Below are positions 1 to 9,412 of a stretch of 64,000 bases of DNA, one piece after another. Location: the NCBI RefSeq assembly GCF_001870435.1, contig NZ_MDDR01000037.1:372001-436000 (forward strand), read 5' to 3'. Each line of letters begins with the position of its first letter. Position 1 is the stretch's first letter. Made by a program: the position numbers and the translations under genes. Origin of the DNA: Pseudomonas costantinii. Its GTDB lineage: Bacteria; Pseudomonadota; Gammaproteobacteria; Pseudomonadales; Pseudomonadaceae. The notes under the pieces were generated by a model. The model did no database searches. It saw only the letters and a program-made list of their open reading frames with translations, and was not told where the DNA came from.

Positions 1-850
1 GCGCTCCGTAGACATTCCTCGAATGCTGCCAAAGCCCGACCTGACGGCGTTGACGGGCGGCTATCGCAAGACACCCGTCTTGCAGATAGGCGCTGATATT
101 TACTGCGACACCGCACTGATCGCTCGGCGCCTGGAGCAGGAAAAGGCTGCGCCGGCACTGTTTCCCCTTGGGCAGGAAATGAATGCCCAAGTGTTTGCCG
201 CCTGGGTCGACAGTGTGGTGTTTCACCATGCCATCAGCCTGGTATTCCAGCCGGCATCCGTGGCCGTGCGCTTCGCTAAATTACCACCTGAGGTGTTGAA
301 GGCATTTGTCGCGGACCGGGCTGTACTGTTCACCGGCGGTACGGCGAGCAAAATACCGCTTGAACTGGCCCTGCATCAGTGGCCGGCAATCATGTTGCGC
401 GTAGAGCAACAACTGCAGCACGAACCGGGTGACTTTTTGTTTGGCGAACCGTCGATTGCAGACTTTTCCTTGGCCCATGTGCTGTGGTTTCTCAAGGGCT
501 CAGCGGTAACCGCGCCGTTGGTGGATGAGTACCCGGCCGTAGTGGCCTGGCTGGGTCGGGTATTGGGCTTTGGTCATGGCACCGCAAGCGAGATGAGCGC
601 GGACCAAGCGTTGGAAATCGCCCACAATGCCACACCCGCTGCCTTGCCGGACGAAGTATTCGAAGACCCCAATGGCTTCAAGCTCGGTCAACAGGTGACC
701 ATCAACGCAACGGATTACGGCGTCGATCTGGTCGCGGGCGAATTGCTCTTTGCTGGCCGTGAGGAACTGATTTTGCGCCGCACCGATGAACGCGGCGGCA
801 CCGTGCATGTGCACTTCCCTCGCTTTGGTTATCGCCTTCAGGCGCAGTAA
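1..850 (+). CDS. Glutathione S-transferase-like protein, 5' end outside window
   Basis: The reading frame is open from the first bases of the window and the visible N-terminus (VDIPRMLPKPDLTALTGGYRKTP...) is already inside a GST thioredoxin-fold domain: the segment YRKTPVLQIGADIYCDTALI matches the cis-Pro and glutathione-contact region (TPVL, then D/S-T-A-L-I). The ATG at base 23 is therefore internal. An alpha-helical GST C-terminal domain follows (FGEPSIADFSLAHVLWFL contains the conserved N-capping D). The last 65 or so residues (after EDPNGFKLGQQV) look like a small beta-rich extension that normal GSTs lack. Substrate unknown. The family assignment is firm; the role is not. Confidence 0.75.
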   Translation, partial: RSVDIPRMLPKPDLTALTGGYRKTPVLQIGADIYCDTALIARRLEQEKAAPALFPLGQEMNAQVFAAWVDSVVFHHAISLVFQPASVAVRFAKLPPEVLKAFVADRAVLFTGGTASKIPLELALHQWPAIMLRVEQQLQHEPGDFLFGEPSIADFSLAHVLWFLKGSAVTAPLVDEYPAVVAWLGRVLGFGHGTASEMSADQALEIAHNATPAALPDEVFEDPNGFKLGQQVTINATDYGVDLVAGELLFAGREELILRRTDERGGTVHVHFPRFGYRLQAQ

Positions 851-910
851 ATAAAATTATTTTCAAAGAAAGGTGAGGTAAATCGTCAGCCCATCCGTGT
901 AGTGTTTGAA

Positions 911-930
911 ATTGCGATTAATTCGCATTA
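911..930. promoter_or_regulatory. Inverted repeat upstream of siderophore receptor, possible Fur or ECF site
   Basis: TGCGA at 913-917 and TCGCA at 923-927 form an inverted repeat around an AT-rich centre, 32 bp before the receptor ATG. The position and AT-rich context suit an iron-responsive operator. The match to the standard Fur consensus is weak, so the assignment is inference. Confidence 0.35.
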
Positions 931-958
931 ACAGCGTTTTCTACACGGGTCTCACAGC

Positions 959-3373
959 ATGAAGTCGACGGCGGGCGGTTTGGTTAAACAGTGGTTGGGT
1001 GCCTCGGTACTGGCGGTGTCGGGGCTGGCGTTGCTGCCCCTGAGCGTGGCGCAGGCGCAGGAGCAGCAAAGCACCCAGTTCAACTTTGCCCTGGCAGCCA
1101 AACCTCTGCCCCAGGCCCTGAGCGATTTCAGCCGGGTCACCGGGATCAGCGTGATCTACACCGACGAAGCGCCCTATGGCCTCAGTGCCCCGGCGGTCAG
1201 CGGGCAGATGAGCGCAACCCAGGCCCTGCAACGCCTGCTGGGTAACTCCCGCCTGACCTTCCGCCAGATTGACGCCCGCACCTTGGCCCTTGAACCGGTG
1301 CCCACCGACGGCGCAGTTAACCTTGGCGCCACCACCATCAGTGGTGCCAGCCAAACCCAGGACAGCACCAGCTATCAGCCGCCGCCCACCAGCTCGGTGA
1401 TGCGCTCCCGAGCCCTGCTGCTAGAAACCCCGCAAACCGTCAACGTGGTGCCCGCCCAAGTGTTGCGCGATCAACAGCCACGCAATTTGGATGATGCCCT
1501 GGGTAATATCAGCGGCATCACCCAGGCCAACACCCTCGGTAGCACCCAGGACGCAGTGATGCTGCGCGGTTTTGGTGACAACCGTAACGGCTCGATCATG
1601 CAAGACGGCATGCCGGTGGTGCAGGGCCGTGCGTTGAACGCTACGGCCGAGCGCGTCGAAGTGCTCAAGGGCCCGTCGTCGTTGCTGTATGGCATTCAGG
1701 ACCCGGGCGGTGTGGTCAATATCGTCAGCAAAAAGCCTGAGCTGGTGCAGTCCACCTCTTTGACCGTACGTGGCTCGACCTTTGGCGACGGCAAAAACGG
1801 CAGCGGTGGCAACCTCGACACCACCGGCCCGATTGGCGACAGCGGCCTGGCTTATCGGCTGATCGTCGACCATGAAGACGAAGACTACTGGCGTAACTAC
1901 GGCACCCACCGCGAGACGCTGGTGGCGCCATCCCTGGCCTGGTATGGCGACACCACCAAGGTGGTGTTCGCCTATGAACACCGCGAATTCCTTTCGCCGT
2001 TCGACCGTGGCACCGCCATCGACCCCAAGACCAACCACCCACTGAACATCCCTGCAACCCGTCGCCTGGATGAGCCGTTCAACAACATGGAAGGCCGCTC
2101 CGACCTGTACCGCCTTGAAGTTGACCACGATTTGAACGATGACTGGAAAGCGCACTTCGGCTACAGCTGGAACCGAGAGACCTACGATGCCAGTCAGGTG
2201 CGCGTGGTCAAGGTCAATACCAACGGCACCCTGACCCGCAGCATGGATGGTACTCAAGGTGCACTGACTACCGACCGCTTTGCCACCACCAGCCTCGAAG
2301 GTAAGGTCAACGTTGCTGGCATGCAGCACGACTTGGTGTTTGGCCTGGACGATGAGTACCGCAAAATCTACCGAGCTGACCTGATTCGCCAGTCGCCACG
2401 TGGCACCTTCAACTACAACAACCCGGTGTACGGCAACGAAGTCGCGGGCAGCACCGTCAGCGCTCCGGACAGCAACCAGATGGACCAACTACGCAGCGAC
2501 TCGCTGTTCTTCCAGGACGCGATTCACCTGAACGACCAGTGGATTCTGGTGGGCGGTGCGCGCTACCAGATGTATGACCAATACGCCGGCAAAGGCGTGC
2601 CGTTCACCGCCAACACCGATGGCAACGGCCAAAAATGGGTGCCGCGTGCCGGTCTGGTGTACCGCTACAACGACGAGTTGTCGTTCTATGGCAGCTACAC
2701 CGAGTCGTTCAAACCCAACTCCACCATCGCGCCGTTGGCCAATAAAAGCGTGCTGGATGGTAGCTTGGAGCCAGAGCAGTCCAAGGCGTGGGAACTGGGC
2801 AGCAAGTTCGACATGCCGGGCCGCATCACCGCCAGTGCGGCGTTGTTCAATATCGAAAAACGCAACGTTCTGGTGCAGGTGGGCGACGGCCTGGCCTCGG
2901 TCTACAGCGTGGCCGGCAAGGTGCGCTCCCGTGGCCTGGAACTGGATGCCAGCGGCCAGTTGACCGACAACTGGAGCCTGATCGGCAGCTATGCCTACAC
3001 CGACGCGGTGGTGGTTGAAGACAGTAAGTACAAAGGTAACGACTTACAAAACGTTGCGAAGAACACCGCCTCGTTGTCGGCGGTGTACGACTTCGGCAGC
3101 ATCCTGGGCGGTGACCAACTGCGGGTCGGTGCCGGTGCGCGCTATGTCGGCGAGCGGGCAGGGGACGCGGCCAACAGCTTCGAGCTGCCGAGCTACACCG
3201 TCGCCGATGCCTTTGCCACCTATGACACCAAGATCGATGGACAGAAGGTCAAGTTCCAGCTCAACGTGAAGAACCTGTTCGACCGCACCTACTACACCTC
3301 TTCGGTGAACACGCAGTTCGTGTCCATCGGCGATGCGCGGCAGGTGTCGGTCTCCAGTACGTTGACCTTCTGA
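959..3373 (+). CDS. TonB-dependent siderophore receptor with STN signalling domain
   Basis: Outer-membrane ferric-siderophore receptor of 804 residues. A signal peptide (about residues 1-34, ending SVAQAQ) is followed by an STN (secretin/TonB N-terminal) domain at about 42-115. The plug domain is at about 145-260 (GFGDNRNGSIMQDGMP; VEVLKGPSSLLYG; GGVVNIVSKKP), and the 22-strand barrel runs to the terminal aromatic residue (STLTF). The sequence type resembles hydroxamate/ferrichrome-like receptors, but the ligand cannot be read from it. An STN domain normally contacts a FecR-type anti-sigma factor, yet no sigma/anti-sigma pair lies beside this gene within the window. Its stop shares one base with the start of the downstream gene, implying translational coupling. 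Confidence 0.9.
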   Translation: MKSTAGGLVKQWLGASVLAVSGLALLPLSVAQAQEQQSTQFNFALAAKPLPQALSDFSRVTGISVIYTDEAPYGLSAPAVSGQMSATQALQRLLGNSRLTFRQIDARTLALEPVPTDGAVNLGATTISGASQTQDSTSYQPPPTSSVMRSRALLLETPQTVNVVPAQVLRDQQPRNLDDALGNISGITQANTLGSTQDAVMLRGFGDNRNGSIMQDGMPVVQGRALNATAERVEVLKGPSSLLYGIQDPGGVVNIVSKKPELVQSTSLTVRGSTFGDGKNGSGGNLDTTGPIGDSGLAYRLIVDHEDEDYWRNYGTHRETLVAPSLAWYGDTTKVVFAYEHREFLSPFDRGTAIDPKTNHPLNIPATRRLDEPFNNMEGRSDLYRLEVDHDLNDDWKAHFGYSWNRETYDASQVRVVKVNTNGTLTRSMDGTQGALTTDRFATTSLEGKVNVAGMQHDLVFGLDDEYRKIYRADLIRQSPRGTFNYNNPVYGNEVAGSTVSAPDSNQMDQLRSDSLFFQDAIHLNDQWILVGGARYQMYDQYAGKGVPFTANTDGNGQKWVPRAGLVYRYNDELSFYGSYTESFKPNSTIAPLANKSVLDGSLEPEQSKAWELGSKFDMPGRITASAALFNIEKRNVLVQVGDGLASVYSVAGKVRSRGLELDASGQLTDNWSLIGSYAYTDAVVVEDSKYKGNDLQNVAKNTASLSAVYDFGSILGGDQLRVGAGARYVGERAGDAANSFELPSYTVADAFATYDTKIDGQKVKFQLNVKNLFDRTYYTSSVNTQFVSIGDARQVSVSSTLTF

Positions 3374-4413
3374 TGAAAAAATACGCCTGGCTCCTGGCCC
3401 TTTTCATCACCACTACAGCGGCAGCAGATGATGCCGTTTACCACCGCGAACACCGGGTGACCTTGCCCGGTTCCGGCCACAGCTGGGGCTTTGTCGGCCT
3501 CGATCCGACGCGCCCCTACCTGTTCCTGGCCCGCCGCGAAAACGGCCTGACGGTGTTTGACGTGCAGCACCAGAAAGCCGTCAAGACCGTGGCCCAATCC
3601 GACGGCGCCAATGGTGTGGTGTTCGTGCCCGGATTGGACCGCGTGTTCGTGCTCAATACCGATGGCAGTTTGGGTGTGGTGCAGTTATCCACACTCAAAC
3701 CGCTGAAGCGCATCGCGGTGGCGCAAAGCAACCTCAACAGCGCGGTGTACGAGCCTTCCACCGGTAAGGTGATTATCGTCAGCGGGCGCCGTGCGGACCG
3801 CTCGACGCTGTTTGAGTTTGACCCGAAAACCGAATGCATCACCGGCGCCCATGAACTGGCGGTAAAGAAAATCGACCCGCTGTTGCTCAAGGGTGACGGC
3901 AGTTTCTTCCTGCCGATGCGCGATGAAGGCAAGGTTGCGCGGTATGCGGCCAGCAACTTTGCCGTGCTCGATACCTGGCAGTTTGCCGACTGCCCCAAGC
4001 CCAGCGCATTGGCCCAGGATGTTGAGCGCCAGCGCTTGTTTGTGGCGTGTCGAGGTGATGCGCCGCTGTTGATCGTGGCGGATCGAGAAACGGGTGAGGT
4101 CAAGGCGAAGTTGCCGATCGGGCGTGACGTCAACGCCGTGGCGTATGACGCGCAGCATCGTCGTCTACTGATTCCCAGCGGCGTGGATGCAAACCTGATG
4201 GTAATCGACCAACGGGATGCCGATCATTACGCCGTCGCGGCGAGCGTCAGCACCTTGCCGATGGCCTACAACATGGCGTTCGACCCCCAGCGCCAACGGG
4301 TTTACCTGCCTGCCATGGACTTTGTGCAGTCCGCACCGAGCGCGACCGTGCCCAAGCCCGACCCGCAGTTTCAGGCCGGTACGTTCTCCATCACCACCTT
4401 GGCACTTGATTGA
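3373..4413 (+). CDS. YncE-like seven-bladed beta-propeller protein, periplasmic
   Basis: 346 residues with a short Sec signal peptide (MKKYAWLLALFITTTAAA) and repeated propeller blades of the type LDPTRPYLFLARRENGLTVFD, VAYDAQHRRLLIPSG and MAFDPQRQRVYLPAM, typical of the YncE / YVTN family. The start codon overlaps the stop of the TonB receptor (TGATG), so the two are translationally coupled and presumably work together. E. coli yncE likewise neighbours a TonB receptor gene (yncD/pqqU). The molecular role is not established; binding of a ligand or DNA by the propeller has been proposed for family members. Confidence 0.75.
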   Translation: MKKYAWLLALFITTTAAADDAVYHREHRVTLPGSGHSWGFVGLDPTRPYLFLARRENGLTVFDVQHQKAVKTVAQSDGANGVVFVPGLDRVFVLNTDGSLGVVQLSTLKPLKRIAVAQSNLNSAVYEPSTGKVIIVSGRRADRSTLFEFDPKTECITGAHELAVKKIDPLLLKGDGSFFLPMRDEGKVARYAASNFAVLDTWQFADCPKPSALAQDVERQRLFVACRGDAPLLIVADRETGEVKAKLPIGRDVNAVAYDAQHRRLLIPSGVDANLMVIDQRDADHYAVAASVSTLPMAYNMAFDPQRQRVYLPAMDFVQSAPSATVPKPDPQFQAGTFSITTLALD

Positions 4414-4467
4414 GCGCAGTGAATTACCCAAGCTGCGCACTTTCGTAGATTCAGGAACGCCAGGTTT

Positions 4468-5925
4468 ATGCGGTTGGGACGATGGATTCACACCAGCGCT
4501 ATGGTGCTGGGCTTTGGTTTGTTGCTCGGTGGTTGCGCCACACCGTCGAAGACGGCGACCGGGCACAGCCTGGACCAGTTGCTCGCCGAACCGGCGCTGC
4601 ACGGCGCCACGGTTTCGCTGATGGTGCGCGATGCCCGCAGCGGTAATACGCTCTATCAACACAACCCACGCACGCGGCTGGTTCCCGCCTCCAATCTCAA
4701 GTTGCTGACCACCGCGGCGGCGATGGATGTGCTGGGCCCGCAATACCGCTTCGCCACGCAACTGTTGAGCAGCGGCACGCGGCAAGGCGAGCGCTTGACC
4801 GGCAATCTGTATGTGCGCGGCCTGGGTGATCCGACCATTCAGTTCGCCGACTACCAGGCGCTGGCTGCGCAATTGGCCAGCCAGGGCATTCGTCAAGTAC
4901 AGGGCGATCTGGTGTTTGACGACACGTGGTTCGATGCCGAGCGGCTGGGTGTCGACTGGTCCCATGATGATGAAAGCACCTACTACGGCGCGCAGATCTC
5001 GGCGCTGACCGTGTCACCCAATACGGATTTTGATGCGGGCACCGTTCTAGTCACGGCCAAGGCGCCGGTGCGCGGCGGCCAGCCCGTCAGTGTCGAGATA
5101 TTCCCGCCCACCGATTACCTGCAACTGAGCAACCGTGCCATCAGCGGGCCGGGCAACACCTACGGGATCAACCGCCGCCATGGCACCAACTTGTTGCAAC
5201 TCAGCGGCGCCGTTGCGCCGGGCAGGCAGAGCCAGCAATTGGTCAGCGTCTGGGAGCCGACGCAGTTGGTGGCCAACCTGTTTGAGCAAGCGTTGGCGCA
5301 ACAGGGGATCACGGTGCTGGGGCGTCGAGTCATCGGCGGTGCAAGTCCGGCTGCGGCGACGGTGTTGGCCGAGCATCAATCGGCGCCGTTGCAGGAACTG
5401 ATCACGCCGTTGCTCAAGCTTTCGAACAACAACATGTCTGAAGCCTTGCTCAAGGCCATGGGTCGCAAGGCGTCTAACAGTGGCACGGCGGCGGCGGGTG
5501 CGGTGGCGGTTGCCGGGTTTCTCAAGCGCCAGGGGCTGGATACGACGGCGCTGAACCAAGTCGACGGTTCTGGTCTGTCGCGGCTTAACCTGGTGTCGTC
5601 GCAAGCCATCACCGATCTGTTGTTGGCCTCGAGTAAACAGCCATGGTTCAACGCCTGGTACAACGCGCTGCCGATTGCCGGCAACACCGACCGCATGACC
5701 GGCGGCAGCCTGCGCTATCGCTTGCGCGGAACGCCGGCGGAAAACAACCTGCATGCCAAGACCGGTTCCATGGGCGGCGTATCCTCATTGAGCGGCTACA
5801 TCACCGACGCTCGCGGGCACCGGTTGGTGTTCTCCATGATCACCAACAATTATGTGGTGGCCGGCGCGCAGGTGAAGGCCTTGGAGAATCGCGTGGCGGT
5901 GGCCCTGTCAGGCTGGGACGATTGA
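4468..5925 (+). CDS. dacB: D-alanyl-D-alanine carboxypeptidase/endopeptidase, PBP4 family (S13)
   Basis: Penicillin-binding protein of 485 residues that trims or cleaves peptidoglycan peptides in the periplasm. A lipobox ending at Cys23 (LLLGGC) suggests it is a lipoprotein. The three active-site motifs are all present: SNLK at Ser75-Lys78, SNN at about 319-321 and KTG at about 431-433. Length fits PBP4/DacB (about 480). It lies 54 bp after the YncE-like gene in the same direction and may be co-transcribed. Family assignment is secure; the symbol is by family. Confidence 0.88.
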   Translation: MRLGRWIHTSAMVLGFGLLLGGCATPSKTATGHSLDQLLAEPALHGATVSLMVRDARSGNTLYQHNPRTRLVPASNLKLLTTAAAMDVLGPQYRFATQLLSSGTRQGERLTGNLYVRGLGDPTIQFADYQALAAQLASQGIRQVQGDLVFDDTWFDAERLGVDWSHDDESTYYGAQISALTVSPNTDFDAGTVLVTAKAPVRGGQPVSVEIFPPTDYLQLSNRAISGPGNTYGINRRHGTNLLQLSGAVAPGRQSQQLVSVWEPTQLVANLFEQALAQQGITVLGRRVIGGASPAAATVLAEHQSAPLQELITPLLKLSNNNMSEALLKAMGRKASNSGTAAAGAVAVAGFLKRQGLDTTALNQVDGSGLSRLNLVSSQAITDLLLASSKQPWFNAWYNALPIAGNTDRMTGGSLRYRLRGTPAENNLHAKTGSMGGVSSLSGYITDARGHRLVFSMITNNYVVAGAQVKALENRVAVALSGWDD

Positions 5926-5926
5926 T

Positions 5927-6706
5927 TCAGGGCTGATAGCCCATCCGCCAACTCACGGCCCGGGTCGCCGCCAGCAAGTGCTGCGCCGCCGGGCCATCTT
6001 CGTCGGCGTGGAACAGTGAGGTGGGGCCGACCACGGTCATCACCGCCGCCACTTGCCCGACCGCGTTGAACACCGGCGCCGACAACGCATCCACGCCCGG
6101 CATCAGCAGGCCATGCACAAAGTGCAGACCACGCTTGCGAATCTCTTCGCACGCGGTGGCGTAGGCCTGATCGTCGGCCAGAGCATGGGCAATACCGGCC
6201 TGAATCTCCCGCTCACGCAATTCCACGGTTTCCCGCGACGGCAAATAAGCGCTGAACACCAGCCCGGTGGACGAGCTGAGCAGCGGCAAAACCGAACCCA
6301 ATTGTGTCACCACCGTCACCGCACGCACCGCTGGTTCGATATGCACCACGGTTGCGCCCTGGTTGCCCCAGACCGCCAAGAAGCAGGTTTCATTCAATTC
6401 GTCGCGCAGTTCCGCCAGGGGCATAGCGCCGACTTTCAGCACATCCATACTGCCCAGTGCGGCCAGGCCCACGCGCAGGGCTTCGCGGCCTAGGCCATAG
6501 TGATTGGTGGCGGTGTTCTGCTCGGCAAAACCTGAGGCGATCAACGCCTGCAAATAGCGATGGACCTTGCTCGCAGGCATTTGCACATGTTCGGCCAGGC
6601 GTGACAGCGAGGTGGCCGGCGACAGTTCCGCCAGGGCCTTGAGGATATCGGTGCCCACTTCGGCCGAGCGGACTTTCTGTTTACCGGTGTCGCGGGGCTT
6701 TTCCAT
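5927..6706 (-). CDS. hmgR: IclR-family regulator of homogentisate catabolism
   Basis: 259 residues: an N-terminal winged helix at about 15-75 (ILKALAELSPATSLSRLAEH, then VHRYLQALIASGFAEQN) and a C-terminal IclR effector domain (RKRGLHFVHG, FNAVGQVAAVMTVVG). Divergent from hmgA; in P. putida the IclR-type repressor HmgR controls the same genes and responds to homogentisate. I chose the ATG at 6706; an in-frame TTG 63 bases upstream lies next to the putative operator and is less likely. The gene converges with dacB, with one base between the stops. Confidence 0.85.
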   Translation of the reverse strand: MEKPRDTGKQKVRSAEVGTDILKALAELSPATSLSRLAEHVQMPASKVHRYLQALIASGFAEQNTATNHYGLGREALRVGLAALGSMDVLKVGAMPLAELRDELNETCFLAVWGNQGATVVHIEPAVRAVTVVTQLGSVLPLLSSSTGLVFSAYLPSRETVELREREIQAGIAHALADDQAYATACEEIRKRGLHFVHGLLMPGVDALSAPVFNAVGQVAAVMTVVGPTSLFHADEDGPAAQHLLAATRAVSWRMGYQP

Positions 6707-6770
6707 GGAGGGGCGAGAATCCGAGAGATGAATGGGCGTCTTTATAGCTTGACGGTCGATAGTGATCAAA

Positions 6771-6795
6771 TTACGTTATGCGTAACTGGATTACG
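6771..6795. promoter_or_regulatory. Overlapping palindromes, candidate HmgR operator
   Basis: TTACG-TTATG-CGTAA (6771-6785) is a perfect inverted repeat. GTAA-CTGGA-TTAC (6782-6794) overlaps it, and a further TTACG falls at 6791-6795. The array lies 32 bp before hmgA and 65 bp before the chosen hmgR start, a position suited to controlling both. IclR regulators commonly bind palindromes of about 15-17 bp. Operator identity is inference. Confidence 0.6.
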
Positions 6796-6826
6796 ATAAA
6801 AACAACTTCCGCATTGAGGATGATCC

Positions 6827-8110
6827 ATGAACCTCGAATACCTGTCGGGCTTCGGCAATGAATTCGCCAGCGAAGCCCTGCCCGGCGCGCTGCCCGTTGG
6901 TCAGAACTCGCCACAAAAAGCGCCCTACGGCCTCTACACCGAACTCTTCTCCGGCACCGCGTTCACCATGGTGCGCAGCGAAGCCCGTCGCACCTGGCTG
7001 TACCGCATTCAGCCTTCGGCCAATCACCCGGCGTTCGTCAAGCTGGAGCGTCAACTGGCCGGTGGTCCGCTGGGCGCGGTGACGCCGAATCGGTTGCGCT
7101 GGAACCCGTTGGATATTCCCAGCGAGTCGACAGATTTTGTCGATGGCCTAGTGGGCATGGTTGCCAATTCGGGGTCGGAAAAACCGGCTGGCATCAGCAT
7201 CTACAACTACCGCGCCAATCGGTCGATGGAGCGGGTGTTCTTCAACGCCGATGGCGAACTGTTGATCGTTCCCGAGCAGGGCCGCCTGCGCATCGCCACC
7301 GAACTGGGTGTGTTGGACGTTGAACCGCTGGAAATCGTCGTGCTGCCACGCGGCCTTAAGTTTCGCGTGGAACTGCTGGATGCCCAGGCGCGCGGCTACG
7401 TCGCTGAAAACCACGGCGCCCCGCTGCGCCTGCCGGACCTGGGGCCCATCGGCAGCAACGGCCTGGCCAACCCGCGCGATTTCCTCACGCCGGTCGCCCA
7501 CTATGAAGACCTCAAGCAACCGACAACGCTGGTGCAGAAATTCCTCGGCGAACTGTGGGCCTGCGAACTCGACCATTCGCCGCTGAACGTCGTCGCCTGG
7601 CACGGCAATAACGTGCCGTACAAATACGACTTGCGCCGTTTCAACACCATCGGCACGGTGAGTTTTGATCACCCGGACCCGTCGATCTTCACCGTATTGA
7701 CCTCGCCCACCAGCGTGCACGGCTTGGCCAACCTCGACTTCGTGATCTTCCCGCCGCGTTGGATGGTGGCCGAGAACACTTTCCGACCGCCGTGGTTCCA
7801 CCGCAACCTGATGAACGAATACATGGGGCTGATCCAGGGCGCCTACGATGCCAAGGCCGAAGGCTTCCTGCCCGGCGGCGCGTCGCTGCACAGCTGCATG
7901 AGCGCCCACGGCCCGGACGGCGAGACCTGCACCAAGGCGATCAACGTGGAGCTGGCGCCGCACAAGATCGATAACACCATGGCCTTTATGTTCGAGACCA
8001 GCCAAGTGCTGCGCCCGACCCAATTCGCCCTGGAATGCCCGCAGCTGCAAAACACTTACGACGCGTGCTGGGCCTCGCTGCCCGCCACCTTCAACCCGAA
8101 CCGGAGATAA
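6827..8110 (+). CDS. hmgA: Homogentisate 1,2-dioxygenase
   Basis: 427 residues. Opens the aromatic ring of homogentisate to maleylacetoacetate in tyrosine and phenylalanine breakdown (cytoplasmic, Fe(II)). The iron-ligand regions are visible as WFHRNLMNEY (His and Glu) and LHSCMSAHGPD (His). The N-terminus MNLEYLSGFGNEFASEALPGALP is the classic family start, preceded by a GAGGA ribosome-binding site. First gene of an hmgA-fahA-maiA operon with 3 bp to fahA. Confidence 0.97.
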   Translation: MNLEYLSGFGNEFASEALPGALPVGQNSPQKAPYGLYTELFSGTAFTMVRSEARRTWLYRIQPSANHPAFVKLERQLAGGPLGAVTPNRLRWNPLDIPSESTDFVDGLVGMVANSGSEKPAGISIYNYRANRSMERVFFNADGELLIVPEQGRLRIATELGVLDVEPLEIVVLPRGLKFRVELLDAQARGYVAENHGAPLRLPDLGPIGSNGLANPRDFLTPVAHYEDLKQPTTLVQKFLGELWACELDHSPLNVVAWHGNNVPYKYDLRRFNTIGTVSFDHPDPSIFTVLTSPTSVHGLANLDFVIFPPRWMVAENTFRPPWFHRNLMNEYMGLIQGAYDAKAEGFLPGGASLHSCMSAHGPDGETCTKAINVELAPHKIDNTMAFMFETSQVLRPTQFALECPQLQNTYDACWASLPATFNPNRR

Positions 8111-8113
8111 CCC

Positions 8114-9400
8114 ATGACTCAACCAACGCTTACCCGCAGCTGGGTGGCCTCCGCCAACGGTCACGCGGACTTCCCTCTGCAAAACCTGCCATTGGGCGTG
8201 TTCAGCATCAAGGGCTCGGCACCGCGCAGCGGCGTGGCGATTGGCGACTCGATCCTCGACCTGCACGCCGCACTGGACGCCTTTGAAGGCCAAGCCCGAC
8301 GTGCCGTTGAAGCGACCGCTGGCGGCCAGTTGAATGCGTTTTTCGAACTGGGCCGTGGCCCGCGCGTTGCCCTGCGCGAGCGCCTGCTCGAATTGCTCGC
8401 TGAAGGCAGCCCGCTGCAAACGCGTGAGGCGCAGGTTCTGCACCTTGCCGCCGATTGCCAGATGCACTTGCCGGCAAAGATCAATGACTACACCGACTTC
8501 TACGTCGGCATCGAACACGCGCAAAACGTCGGCAAACTGTTCCGCCCGGATAACCCCTTGCTGCCGAACTACAAGTACGTGCCGATTGGTTATCACGGCC
8601 GCGCGTCGACCATTCGCCCGTCGGGCACCGATGTTCGTCGCCCTAAAGGCCAGACGCTGCCGGCCGGTCAAACCGAGCCGACCTTTGGCCCGTGTGCACG
8701 CCTGGACTATGAGTTGGAACTGGGCATCTGGATCGGCCAGGGCAATGTCATGGGCGACTCGATTGCCATTGGCGACGCAGCCGAACATATCGCCGGCTTC
8801 TGCCTGCTCAACGACTGGTCGGCGCGCGATATTCAGGCTTGGGAATACCAGCCGTTGGGGCCGTTTCTGTCCAAGAGCTTTATCACCAGCATCTCTCCAT
8901 GGGTGGTGACGGCCGAAGCGCTGGAGCCTTTCCGCAAAGCGCAACCGGCACGGCCCGAGGGTGACCCGCAACCGCTGCCGTATCTGTTGGATAAACGTGA
9001 TCAGGCCGCTGGCGGCTTTGATATCGAATTGGAAGTGCTGCTGACCACCGTTTCGATGCGCGAACAAAACCTGACGGCCCATCGCCTGACGCTGAGCAAC
9101 ACCCAGCACATGTACTGGACCGTGGCGCAAATGGTTGCGCACCACAGTGTCAACGGTTGCCAGTTACAGGCCGGTGACCTGTTTGGTTCGGGCACTTTGT
9201 CGGGGCCGCAAGCGGGGCAATTCGGCAGCCTGCTGGAAATCACCGAAGGCGGTAAAAAGCCGATTGAACTGGCCTCTGGCGAGGTACGCAAGTTCCTCGA
9301 AGACGGCGACGAAATCATCCTGCGCGCCCGTTGCAACCGTGAAGGGTTTGCTTCCATCGGCTTCGGCGAATGCCGTGGCACTGTGGTCGCGGCGCGCTAA
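8114..9400 (+). CDS. fahA: Fumarylacetoacetase
   Basis: 428 residues. Hydrolyses fumarylacetoacetate to fumarate and acetoacetate, the last step of the homogentisate pathway. Metal-binding and catalytic regions are present: DYTDFYVGIEHA, YELELGIWIG (two Glu ligands) and NDWSARDIQAWEYQPLGPF. Length matches bacterial FAH proteins. GGAGA precedes the ATG by a normal distance. Also called hmgB in Pseudomonas. Confidence 0.97.
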   Translation: MTQPTLTRSWVASANGHADFPLQNLPLGVFSIKGSAPRSGVAIGDSILDLHAALDAFEGQARRAVEATAGGQLNAFFELGRGPRVALRERLLELLAEGSPLQTREAQVLHLAADCQMHLPAKINDYTDFYVGIEHAQNVGKLFRPDNPLLPNYKYVPIGYHGRASTIRPSGTDVRRPKGQTLPAGQTEPTFGPCARLDYELELGIWIGQGNVMGDSIAIGDAAEHIAGFCLLNDWSARDIQAWEYQPLGPFLSKSFITSISPWVVTAEALEPFRKAQPARPEGDPQPLPYLLDKRDQAAGGFDIELEVLLTTVSMREQNLTAHRLTLSNTQHMYWTVAQMVAHHSVNGCQLQAGDLFGSGTLSGPQAGQFGSLLEITEGGKKPIELASGEVRKFLEDGDEIILRARCNREGFASIGFGECRGTVVAAR

Positions 9401-9412
9401 GAGGGCAGGGCG

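Noticed and set aside
23..25. ATG as the true start of the first gene
   Set aside because: The frame is open upstream and the protein would lack half of the GST thioredoxin fold; the gene is cut by the window edge.
7148..9145. 665-codon frame antisense to hmgA/fahA
   Set aside because: Crosses two well-supported genes and has no protein-like features.
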